Shown piece after piece: positions 34,544 to 41,557 of a stretch of DNA of 42,682 nucleotides. Within the stretch, counting starts at the first letter, position 1. Each line of letters begins with the position of its first letter. The notes under the pieces are model-generated. The model saw nothing but the letters and a program-made list of their open reading frames with translations, was not told the DNA's origin and made no database searches. Made by a program: the position numbers and the translations under genes. The DNA is from GCA-2861595 sp035526335 (lineage in GTDB: Bacteria; Actinomycetota; Acidimicrobiia; Acidimicrobiales; GCA-2861595), in contig DATLCN010000025.1 in the NCBI GenBank assembly GCA_035526335.1, positions 1-42,682 on the forward strand, written 5' to 3'.

Positions 34544-34576
34544 GTCAGGTGGACAGCGGGTGAACCGAACCGGAAC
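34544..34576 (-). promoter_or_regulatory. PHO box of the pst operon, three 11-bp units
   Basis: Read on the minus strand, GTTCCGGTTCG (34566-34576), GTTCACCCGCT (34555-34565) and GTCCACCTGAC (34544-34554) are three contiguous 11-base units of the GTTCACC-type repeat bound by actinobacterial PhoP/RegX3-like regulators. The distance to pstS and the matching regulator gene nearby support control of pst. Confidence 0.7.
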
Positions 34577-34606
34577 ATCGGTGGCCGTTGCATGATCGCC
34601 ACCGAT
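34577..34606 (-). terminator. Perfect hairpin past the MerR gene
   Basis: ATCGGTGGC (34577-34585) and GCCACCGAT (34598-34606) form a perfect 9-bp stem with a 12-base loop, 17 bases beyond the leftward MerR gene stop. It abuts the PHO box of pstS. Confidence 0.6.
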
Positions 34607-34623
34607 CCAAAGGGCTAGCGGCC

Positions 34624-35385
34624 TCAGTCCGATGGGCGGAGCGGCTCCTGCCACTCGATGCCAGGTTCGGCGGCGATCACCTCGTCAGCCTTGCGCTGCA
34701 TGGCATGGGCCAGGGCGGCCACCACCGCCTCGGTGGCCAGTGGCCTTTGTCGGGCCAGCGTCGCGGTGATCCTGGGCAGCTCCTCGACGGGCATGCCCGC
34801 CTTCACGAACGGCAGCCAGACGTGCTCCACGAAGAGCGACACGAAGCGGTCGGCGAGCTTGTCGGTAGCGGCCCGGATGTCGGCCGCGACCGCAATCACG
34901 GCAGCGATGGGCACGCCGTCCGCGGCCAGCTGGGCACCGGCGTCGAGGAGGGCCGGGCTCGGCGCCAGCAGACCTTCACCCACCGGTGCGGGAACCACCA
35001 GCTCGAGTTCCAGGGCGAGCCTCGCGCTCTCGGGGTCGATGCCCGGGAACAGCTTGGCCAGCTCCGCCGGCGAGACCCGCCTCGGCTCCTCGGTCGTGAA
35101 CGGCCTGGCCAGAGCCTCCTCGAAGCCGAGCACGTCACCGAGGCTCCGCTGTGCCTCCCAGGCCTCCACCAGCTCCCGGATCGCCGTCAGCGGGTAGTTG
35201 CGGCGGAGCATGCTCAACACCAGGCGCAGGCGAGCTAGATGGACATCCCCGTACCAGCCCCTCCGGCCGGCACGTCGCGGAGGAGGCAGCAGACCGCGCT
35301 CCTGGTACAACCGCACGTTCCGGACGGAGGTGCCGGCCATCCGGGCCAGGTCGTCGACCGACCACTCCTCATCGGACGGCGCCAC
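34624..35385 (-). CDS. MerR-family transcriptional regulator
   Basis: 253 residues. N-terminal winged helix-turn-helix EWSVDDLARMAGTSVRNVRLYQERGLLPPPRR is the MerR DNA-binding pattern; a linking helix follows (RNYPLTAIRELVEAW) and the rest is an effector domain of unknown ligand, without the cysteines of metal sensors. GTG 35385 lies 6 bases after TAAGGT (35392-35397), a leaderless start. It is divergent from a membrane protein whose promoter contains a palindrome. Confidence 0.85.
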   Translation of the reverse strand: MAPSDEEWSVDDLARMAGTSVRNVRLYQERGLLPPPRRAGRRGWYGDVHLARLRLVLSMLRRNYPLTAIRELVEAWEAQRSLGDVLGFEEALARPFTTEEPRRVSPAELAKLFPGIDPESARLALELELVVPAPVGEGLLAPSPALLDAGAQLAADGVPIAAVIAVAADIRAATDKLADRFVSLFVEHVWLPFVKAGMPVEELPRITATLARQRPLATEAVVAALAHAMQRKADEVIAAEPGIEWQEPLRPSD

Positions 35386-35412
35386 GGGAGAACCTTACCT
35401 CAAGATTCCCTG

Positions 35413-35441
35413 TTGACTGTGCCATTACTCAATGGCACAAT
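35413..35441 (+). promoter_or_regulatory. Promoter with MerR-type dyad in the spacer
   Basis: -35 TTGACT (35413-35418) and -10 CACAAT (35436-35441) are 17 bases apart. The perfect palindrome GTGCCATTACTCAATGGCAC (35419-35438) fills the spacer, the place where MerR proteins bind and untwist DNA. It controls the membrane protein, probably by the divergent MerR. Confidence 0.65.
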
Positions 35442-35447
35442 GTGACC

Positions 35448-37322
35448 ATGCTCGCCACCGGCTCCCCCATCGACTGGGTCTACGTCATGGCCCCCTTCTG
35501 GCTGTACGGGATCATAGTTCTGGCCTTATTGGCGTTTGGCTCCAACGGGGAGGCCACCAACCCCGTGACCATGTTCTTCAAGCGCATCTCCACCTCTCTC
35601 GAGAACGCCACGGGGTTTCCGGCGTGGTCGATGGCCGGCGCATTGACCGGCCTGACCTTCCTCGCCGTGGCGGCCATGGGGCTCTACTGGGACGTCGCCT
35701 TCCACATCGACAACGGCCGCGACAAGAACCTCTTCACACCGTCGCACGTCATGATCCTGCTCGGCCTTGGCGGCCTGGTGTGGTCGGCGGGCACCGCCGT
35801 GGTGTTCGCCAGCCTCGACAAGGCGCCGGTCCGCCTTCGGCTGGGCGCAGTGCGTCTCCCCTGGTCGGCGCTGGCGCTGGCCGGACTGGGTGTCGGGGGC
35901 GTGGCCGCTTTCCCTCTCGACAACCTGTGGCACGAGGCCTACGGCATCGACGTCACCCTCTGGAGCCCCACCCACCTGCAGTTGGTCGCCGGCGGCGGCC
36001 TCGGCCCTATTGCGGTCTGGCTGATGATCCGCGAGGGTGCCCGCGAGTGGAGGGGCCAGGTCTCGCCCACCATCCTCGGGCGGATCATCGAGGTGACCAC
36101 CTTCGGCGCCATCCTCACGGGGTTGTCCACCTTCCAGGGCGAGTTCGACTTCGGCGTGCCACAGTTCCAGGCGCTCTACCTGCCCGTGCTGATCGCCATT
36201 GCCGGCGCCATCACATTGACGGCGGCCAGGGTGGCGCTCGGTATCGGCGGTGCCCTGCTGTCGGTGGTCGGCTTCGTGTTCCTGCGGGGCACGCTGGCCC
36301 TGCTCGTGGGGGGCTCTTTGAACCACACCGTCCCCCGTTTCCCCCTCTACCTGGCCGGCGCGGTGGCCGTCGAGGTCGTCGCTGTGTTGTTGGGGACACA
36401 GCGCCGGCTGCGTTTCGCGCTGGTGTGCGGCGCCGCCGTGGGCACCGTCGGCTTCATCGGCGAGATGGCCTGGATCGAGCTGTCCGGGTGGGCCGACCTG
36501 AACTCCAACCTGTTGCCCAAGGCTGTGCTGTTCTCCACCCTTGGGGCGCTGGCCGGCGCGGTGATCGGCACGGCGCTCAGCCAGGCGGCCGGCGACGGGT
36601 GGGACGGCCGCGGGTTCGGGTCGGGCATCCCTGCCGGCGCTCTCGCCCTGGCCGCCGTGGGACTGGTGGCCGTGCTGGCCTACCCCCTCCCGCGCAACGT
36701 GGGAAAGGTGGACGCCGTCATCAGCCTGCAGCGCACCGGAGACGATGCGCTGGCCACCGTCACCCTCGATCCTCCCGACGCGGCCGAGAACGCCACCCTG
36801 TTCGGGATCGTCTCCTGGCAGGGAGGCGGGCGGGTCAGCGCCGAGATGCGTCAGGTGGCTCCGGGCCGGTACGTCGCCTCCCGTGCCGTCCCCGTCAGGG
36901 GTCGCTGGAAGTCCATGGTCGGGCTGCAGCGGGGATCGCAAGTGATGGCCGCGCCGATCTACCTCCCGGCCGATCCCGAGATCGACGAGCCCGCCGTGCC
37001 CGCGCTCGCCGAACGGCGGGTGGCCTTCAGCCGCAACACCGACATCCTCCTGCGCGAGACCAAGGACGGCCCCTCGTGGCCGGCCATCGCCGCCTACCTC
37101 GGCGTCGCCGTCGTCGCCGGCATGTGGATCCTGCTGCTCGGCCTGGCCGTGACCCGCATCGGCCGGCGTGACGGGTCCTCTCCTTCCGAGTCCCCCGGGC
37201 CGCGCGACCTCCCAGCCGACCTGGTGTCGACGGGCTCGGCGGGTTGGGGTCAGGCGGCGGTGCCGGTGCCGCCGGGGCCGCCGGTGCCCGTGCCGGCGGA
37301 CGGGTGGGGCAGCAGGACGTAG
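35448..37322 (+). CDS. Large polytopic membrane protein of unknown function
   Basis: 624 residues. About ten to twelve transmembrane helices (for instance PIDWVYVMAPFWLYGIIVLALLAFG, ALTGLTFLAVAAMGLYWDV, LALLVGGSLNHTV); several histidines lie near membrane borders (FHIDNGRDKN, WHEAYGIDV, SPTHLQL), which could bind a metal or heme. A C-terminal exposed domain (about 415-530, with TVTLDPPDAAENATLFGIV) resembles YtkA/FixH-like beta domains, followed by one helix and a Pro-rich tail. Not recognised as a named family; no function is offered. Start ATG 35448 is 6 bases after the -10 CACAAT, a leaderless geometry; GTG 35442 is an alternative. The divergent MerR and the dyad suggest inducible expression. 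Confidence 0.72.
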   Translation: MLATGSPIDWVYVMAPFWLYGIIVLALLAFGSNGEATNPVTMFFKRISTSLENATGFPAWSMAGALTGLTFLAVAAMGLYWDVAFHIDNGRDKNLFTPSHVMILLGLGGLVWSAGTAVVFASLDKAPVRLRLGAVRLPWSALALAGLGVGGVAAFPLDNLWHEAYGIDVTLWSPTHLQLVAGGGLGPIAVWLMIREGAREWRGQVSPTILGRIIEVTTFGAILTGLSTFQGEFDFGVPQFQALYLPVLIAIAGAITLTAARVALGIGGALLSVVGFVFLRGTLALLVGGSLNHTVPRFPLYLAGAVAVEVVAVLLGTQRRLRFALVCGAAVGTVGFIGEMAWIELSGWADLNSNLLPKAVLFSTLGALAGAVIGTALSQAAGDGWDGRGFGSGIPAGALALAAVGLVAVLAYPLPRNVGKVDAVISLQRTGDDALATVTLDPPDAAENATLFGIVSWQGGGRVSAEMRQVAPGRYVASRAVPVRGRWKSMVGLQRGSQVMAAPIYLPADPEIDEPAVPALAERRVAFSRNTDILLRETKDGPSWPAIAAYLGVAVVAGMWILLLGLAVTRIGRRDGSSPSESPGPRDLPADLVSTGSAGWGQAAVPVPPGPPVPVPADGWGSRT

Positions 37323-37447
37323 GGGGCCACCTCCGCCACCCTGGGACAGAGGACCCGCGCCACGGCGACGGACACGGCCCCGCCGATCAACTGGGCCAGG
37401 ACGAATGCCGGCGCCGAGGCCGGACGTATGCCGGCGAAGGTGTCGGA
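37250..37447 (-). pseudogene. Aquaporin/MIP C-terminal remnant
   Basis: The 65 codons to TGA (37250-37252) read SDTFAGIRPASAPAFVLAQ and LIGGAVSVAVARVL, the last transmembrane stretch of MIP channels, then a Gly/Thr/Pro-rich end. All upstream sequence with the NPA boxes is missing: at 37447 the homology stops. It overlaps the 3' end of the membrane-protein gene. Confidence 0.6.
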
Positions 37448-37875
37448 CGCTGTTCCCGGGAACGGGGTTCGTCCACGAGCTGGGCGAAGGCGACGCGGTG
37501 GGAACCAACGTCAACATCGCCCTGCCGCCGGGTGTCGGCGACGAGGGGTGGTTGGCCGCCTTCAACTCGGTGGTGCCGCCGCTGGTGGAGGCGTTCGCTC
37601 CTGGCGTACTGGTCACTCAACTCGGCTGCGACACCCACCACAGCGACCCGCTGGCCAACCTGGCGCTGACGACCGCGGCGTACCGCCGTACCGCTTCGGT
37701 TCTCCATGATCTCGCCCACCGCGCTGCGGGCGGCCGCTGGCTCGCCACCGGCGGCGGCGGCTACCAGTGGGGCGCTGTCGTCCCGCGGGCGTGGACGATC
37801 TACTTCGCCGAGATGGCCGGCGTCGAGCTGGCCGACGAGCTGCCGGCGGCGTGGGTCGAACATGCCGGCACCCTA
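37447..37875 (+). pseudogene. acuC: AcuC-like deacetylase C-terminal remnant
   Basis: The reading frame from 37447 shows TLFPGTGFVHELGEGDAVGT, NIALPPGVGDEGW, VTQLGCDTHHSDPLANLAL, RWLATGGGGYQWG and PRAWTIYFAEMAG, the C-terminal half of AcuC-type class I histone deacetylase-like proteins. The N-terminal half with the first metal ligands is absent and no start codon fits. The frame also runs on without its own stop past 37875. Its homology starts at the same base where the aquaporin remnant ends. Confidence 0.6.
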
Positions 37876-37904
37876 CGGATGTTGTCAAACGGGCCAGGCT
37901 CCGC

Positions 37905-38033
37905 ATGGACGTCGAAGCGTATGCAAGGCGTCCGTCCACCGAAGAAGAGGTCGCCCGCTCTGAGGTCCCACCGAACTGGGATGATCTGGTCGACGACACG
38001 GACTGGGATGCCGAGTGGCCCGACCACAAATAG
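37905..38033 (+). CDS. Very short MazE-like antitoxin
   Basis: 42 residues from ATG 37905 (MDVEAYARRPSTEEEVARSE...DDTDWDAEWPDHK). The acidic DVEAYARRP ... DDTDW block matches the C-terminal, toxin-binding part of MazE-type antitoxins of actinobacteria, but the N-terminal DNA-binding part is missing. The frame upstream (VVKRARLRM) continues the pattern without a start codon, and the AcuC remnant lies just before it. It may be a truncated antitoxin. Its end overlaps the mazF start by 19 bases. Confidence 0.6.
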   Translation: MDVEAYARRPSTEEEVARSEVPPNWDDLVDDTDWDAEWPDHK

Positions 38034-38353
38034 ACCTGCCGGCACCGAGGCGAGGCGATGTCTGGGTGGCGCAGCTGGACAAGCGTCGGCCTGTCGTCGT
38101 GCTGACCCGTGACCCTCTCGCTCGAATCCTCCGCTCGGTGATCGTGGGCCCCGTCACCTCGACGATCCGTGGTCTCTCCACCGAGGTCGAGCTGAGCGAG
38201 GCCGACAGCCTGCGCCGGAGATCAGTCGTGAACCTCGACAACCTTCAGCTCGTAGCGCGGCACCGGCTCGTCCGCCGAGTGGGCAAGGTCGAGCCGGCCA
38301 CCCTGGAGCGGATCTGTGCTGCTGTTGCAGAAGCCATCGGTTGTCCGAACTAG
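38015..38353 (+). CDS. MazF/PemK-type toxin endoribonuclease
   Basis: 112 residues. RRGDVWVAQLDKRRPVVVLTRD is the MazF start motif with the catalytic Arg region, and VGPVTSTIRGLSTEVEL holds the conserved Thr. NLDNLQLVARHRL and the final helix LERICAAVAEAIG complete the PemK fold. It cleaves mRNA at specific sites. GTG 38015 overlaps the antitoxin by 19 bases, so translation is coupled. The residues are intact, which means the short antitoxin should still neutralise it if the gene is expressed. Confidence 0.85.
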   Translation: MARPQIDLPAPRRGDVWVAQLDKRRPVVVLTRDPLARILRSVIVGPVTSTIRGLSTEVELSEADSLRRRSVVNLDNLQLVARHRLVRRVGKVEPATLERICAAVAEAIGCPN

Positions 38354-38397
38354 CGACCTGGTTCGTGTTGAGTCCCTCCAACCACCGCCTGGCGATT

Positions 38398-38454
38398 GTG
38401 CACCTGGCGGGGTGATCGGGGCCGATCGGCGCCAGATCACCCCGCTACGTGCAC
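38398..38454. terminator. Large nested inverted repeat between mazF and cysN
   Basis: GTGCAC-CTG-GCGGGGTGATC (38398-38417) pairs with GATCACCCCGC-TAC-GTGCAC (38435-38454): 11 + 6 bp stems with a 3-base mismatch; the 17-base loop holds the palindrome GCCGATCGGC (38421-38430). It lies between convergent genes, so termination is plausible, but its form also resembles a recombination or mobile-element end. Confidence 0.45.
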
Positions 38455-38483
38455 CATCAAGCCAATGTTCCGTGACCTCGCCC

Positions 38484-39866
38484 TCACCACTGCAAAGGCG
38501 CAGACAACGATTTGTCGATCCGGAGCGGCAGCCCCTGATGGGATAGCGGCGAGGCCCCCAGGATCATGCCGGCGGCGACGGTGGCGTTGGTCTTCTGGTC
38601 GACCAGGATGAAGCTGCCGGTGGTGCGGTTCCGCTTGTAGCTGTCGAAGGCGAGGGGGGCGGCCAGGCGCAGGTGGACCGTGCCGATGTCGTTGGGGCCG
38701 AGGCCGGCGGCGTTGGTGTCGGGCTCGAGCGTCTCGATGTCGAGGCGGTGGCGGAGGGTCTCCACCGTCGCCTCCGCCCACCGGGTGGTGTGCTTGAGGG
38801 CGTAGGTGGTGCCGGGCGCGAGGGGCGCCTCGGCGAACCAGCACACGACTGCGTCCAGCTCGTCCGCAACCTCGGGAGCGACGCCCGGCTGGCACAGCAG
38901 GTCGCCGCGGGTCACCTCCACGTCGTCGGCTAGGCGCACCGTGACCGCCGTACCCGCCGGCGCCGCATCCACCGAACCGGCGAAGGTGTCGATCGACTCG
39001 ATCCTCGTGGCCATGCCGCCCGGCAGCACCAGGACCTCAGCGCCCCGCCGCACCACGCCGGCCGACACCTGCCCGGCATACCCCGGCGACCCCCCACGTT
39101 CTGGAGTACATACCCCGTGGTTTCCGCCGGCTATGTACTCCAGATCGGCGGGGGTGGTGGCCAGCGCCGGCGCCAGGACCCATTGGACGGCCATGCGGGC
39201 GCCGACGGGGTCGTCGGCCGGGTCGTCGTGGGGGGGGACGTCCTCCAGGTAGGTCAGCAGCGGCGGGCCGTCGTACCACGCCATGTGCTCCGACGGCTCC
39301 ACCACGTTGTCGCCCGCCAGGGCCGAGATGGGCAGGAACGTGAGGCCCGGCAGCTCCAGCGGAGTGGTGAAGCTGCAGAACTCCTTGACGATGGTGGTGA
39401 ACACCTCTTCGTCCCAGCCGACCAGGTCCATCTTGTTGACCGCCACCACCACGTGGGGAACGGCCAGCAGGCCGGCGATGACGGCGTGGCGGCGGGTCTG
39501 GTCGACCACGCCGTGGCGGGCGTCGATGAGGACGATGGCCAGATCCGCATTGGATGCGCCGGTGACCATGTTGCGCGTGAACTCGAAGTGGCCGGGGGTG
39601 TCGGCCAGCACGAAGCGCCGGCGGGGGGTGGCGAAGTAGCGGTAGGCCACGTCGATGGTGATGCCGCGGTCGCGTTCGGCCCGCAGGCCGTCGGTGAACA
39701 TGGCCAGGTTGTGGCCGTCCTGGCCCCGCTGGGCGCTGGCGTGGGCCACCGCCGCGGCCTGGTCCTCGAGGATCGACTTCGAGTCCCACAGCAGGCGGCC
39801 GATGAGCGTGCTCTTGCCGTCGTCCACCGAGCCGGCGGTGGCGACCCGGAGCAGGGGGGCGCTCAT
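38484..39866 (-). CDS. cysN: Sulfate adenylyltransferase subunit 1 (GTPase)
   Basis: 460 residues; with CysD it makes APS from sulfate and ATP, driven by GTP hydrolysis. Motifs: ATAGSVDDGKSTLIGRLL (G1), ITIDVAYRYF (G2), LADTPGHFEF (G3), VVVAVNKMDLVGW (G4), and the beta-barrel domains 2 and 3. Start: ATG 39866 with GGGGAG 6 bases upstream. Odd: between VQWVLAPA and GYAGQVSAG the protein has about 18 extra residues (DLEYIAGGNHGVCTPERGG), which coincide with a 45-bp palindromic insertion in frame. No CysC (APS kinase) domain is fused. Confidence 0.93.
   Translation of the reverse strand: MSAPLLRVATAGSVDDGKSTLIGRLLWDSKSILEDQAAAVAHASAQRGQDGHNLAMFTDGLRAERDRGITIDVAYRYFATPRRRFVLADTPGHFEFTRNMVTGASNADLAIVLIDARHGVVDQTRRHAVIAGLLAVPHVVVAVNKMDLVGWDEEVFTTIVKEFCSFTTPLELPGLTFLPISALAGDNVVEPSEHMAWYDGPPLLTYLEDVPPHDDPADDPVGARMAVQWVLAPALATTPADLEYIAGGNHGVCTPERGGSPGYAGQVSAGVVRRGAEVLVLPGGMATRIESIDTFAGSVDAAPAGTAVTVRLADDVEVTRGDLLCQPGVAPEVADELDAVVCWFAEAPLAPGTTYALKHTTRWAEATVETLRHRLDIETLEPDTNAAGLGPNDIGTVHLRLAAPLAFDSYKRNRTTGSFILVDQKTNATVAAGMILGASPLSHQGLPLRIDKSLSAPLQW
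39100..39144. repeat. 45-bp in-frame palindromic insertion in cysN
   Basis: TCTGGAGTACATA (39100-39112) and TATGTACTCCAGA (39132-39144) are a perfect 13-bp inverted repeat around a 19-base loop. The element is 45 bp long, a multiple of three, and is read as 15 codons with ATA, GTA, TGT and ACT, unusual in this GC-rich gene. It recalls the palindromic elements inserted in coding genes of Rickettsia. Confidence 0.65.
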
Positions 39867-39915
39867 CTGGTGCTCCCCTGCCGGCGAGGCAGCAGGTGAC
39901 ATCGGCGACGGCGCA

Positions 39916-40830
39916 CTAGAAGTAGCCCTCGGTCTTGCGATCCTCCATGGCCGCCTCGGAGAAGCGGTCGTCGGCCCGGGTGGCACCCCGCTCGGTGATG
40001 CGGGTGGCCACCAGCTCCTCGAGGATCTCGTAGTTGTTCGAGGCGAGGGAGCGCACCGCGCCGGTGCAGCTCATGTCGCCCACAGTGCGGTAACGCACGG
40101 TTTCAGTGGACACGGTCTGACCGGGGCCCGGCTGGACCTGGGGGCACACGGCCAGGAGCATGCCGTCGCGCTCGACGACCTCTCGGCGGTGCGAGTAGTA
40201 GAGCGTGGGCAGCTCGAGGCGCTCGCGGGCGATGTACTCCCAGATGTCGAGCTCGGTCCAGTTCGACAGCGGGAAGGCACGGATGTGCTCGCCCGGATGG
40301 TGGCGGCCGTTGAAGATGCTCCACAGCTCGGGTCGCTGGTTGCTGGGGTCCCAGCGCCCTTCGCTGTCGCGGAAGGAGAAGACCCTCTCCTTGGCCCGGG
40401 CCTTGTCCTCGTCGCGGCGGGCGCCACCGAGGCAGGCGTCGAAGCGGTGCTCGGTGATCGCGTCGAGCAGCGTGGTGGTCTGGAGCCGGTTGCGGCTGGC
40501 GTTGGGGCCGCCCTCTTCCTCGGCCACCCGGCCCTTGTCGATGGACTCCTGGACGGAGGCGACGATGAGGCGCTCCCCCAGTTCGGCGATGCGCCGGTCC
40601 CGGTAGTCGAGGGCCTCGGGGAAGTTGTGCCCGGTGTCCACGTGCATGACCGGGAAGGGCAGGTGCCCGGGGCGGAAGGCCTTGACGGCCAGGGCCAGCA
40701 GGACGGCGGAGTCCTTGCCCCCGCTGAAGAGCAGGACAGGCCGCTCGAACTCGGCGGCCACCTCACGGATGATGAGGACGGCTTCGGCCTCGAGGACGTC
40801 GAGGTGGTCGAGAACGGAGGTCTCAGGCAT
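39916..40830 (-). CDS. cysD: Sulfate adenylyltransferase subunit 2
   Basis: 304 residues of the ATP pyrophosphatase (PP-loop) fold: PVLLFSGGKDSAVLLAL (PP loop), MHVDTGHNFPEALDYRD, CLGGARRDEDKARAKERVFSFRD, LSNWTELDIWEYIARE and the C-terminal GDMSCTGAV and TEGYF end. It forms the ATP sulfurylase with CysN. Start ATG 40830 gives MPETSVLDHLDVLEAEA and overlaps the end of cysH by 8 bases. cysN begins 49 bases after its stop. Confidence 0.94.
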   Translation of the reverse strand: MPETSVLDHLDVLEAEAVLIIREVAAEFERPVLLFSGGKDSAVLLALAVKAFRPGHLPFPVMHVDTGHNFPEALDYRDRRIAELGERLIVASVQESIDKGRVAEEEGGPNASRNRLQTTTLLDAITEHRFDACLGGARRDEDKARAKERVFSFRDSEGRWDPSNQRPELWSIFNGRHHPGEHIRAFPLSNWTELDIWEYIARERLELPTLYYSHRREVVERDGMLLAVCPQVQPGPGQTVSTETVRYRTVGDMSCTGAVRSLASNNYEILEELVATRITERGATRADDRFSEAAMEDRKTEGYF

Positions 40831-41557
40831 GGAGGCCGCACTCGACCTTGCCCGAGCCCGACCAGCGGCCGGCCCGCGGATCCTCGCCCTCGGCGACGGG
40901 GCGGGTGCAGGGCCAGCAGCCGATGGAGGGATAGCCCCGCGACGCCAGCGGGTGCTCGAGCAGCCCGTGGTCGGCGGTGTAGCCGGCCATGTCCTCGTCT
41001 GTCCAGGCGGCCAGCGGGTTGACCTTGACCAGGCCCCGGCCGGCGTCCCAGGAAACGACGGGGGCGTTGGCCCGGGTAGGCGCGTCCACCCGACGCAGGC
41101 CGGTGATCCACGCCGTCCTGCCCTCCAGGCCACGGGCGAGAGGCTCCACCTTGCGTATGCCGCAGCAGCCCTCGAGGTCGCGTTGCCACCGGTCGTCGGG
41201 CTCGATCTTCGGGGTCATGACCTTCAGGTTGAGGTCGTAGCGCCGGCGGACCTGCTCCACGTACCAGAGGGTCTCGGCGAAGTGGTACTGGGTGTCGAGG
41301 AACATCACCTCGATGCCGGGCGCGGCTTTGACGGCTATGTCGATCAGGACGCTGTCCTGGAATGACGCGGCCAGGACCAGGCCGTCGCCGAACCGCTCGC
41401 GGGCCCAGGCCACGGCGGCAGCGGCCGAGCACTTCTCCAGGCGCTCCGAGATCTCGGCCAGCTCGCTCAGGTCCGGAGGAATCGCCGGCAGTGCCGTGGC
41501 CGGCGCGACTCGTTCCGGTGCCGGCGCGACCGGTGCCGCCGGGGTGGACGCGCTCAC
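40823..41557 (-). CDS. cysH: APS reductase (adenylylsulfate reductase, assimilatory)
   Basis: 244 residues. VLAASFQDSVLIDIAV (PP-loop-like) and TQYHFAETLWYVEQV precede the EGCCGIRKVEPL and GYPSIGCWPCTRPV blocks; these CC and CxxC pairs bind a [4Fe-4S] cluster and mark the APS-type reductase rather than the PAPS type, which lacks them. KVECGLH at the end has the catalytic cysteine. The pathway therefore needs no APS kinase, agreeing with the lack of cysC. GTG 41557 overlaps the sulfite reductase stop (GTGA). Confidence 0.93.
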   Translation of the reverse strand: MSASTPAAPVAPAPERVAPATALPAIPPDLSELAEISERLEKCSAAAAVAWARERFGDGLVLAASFQDSVLIDIAVKAAPGIEVMFLDTQYHFAETLWYVEQVRRRYDLNLKVMTPKIEPDDRWQRDLEGCCGIRKVEPLARGLEGRTAWITGLRRVDAPTRANAPVVSWDAGRGLVKVNPLAAWTDEDMAGYTADHGLLEHPLASRGYPSIGCWPCTRPVAEGEDPRAGRWSGSGKVECGLHA

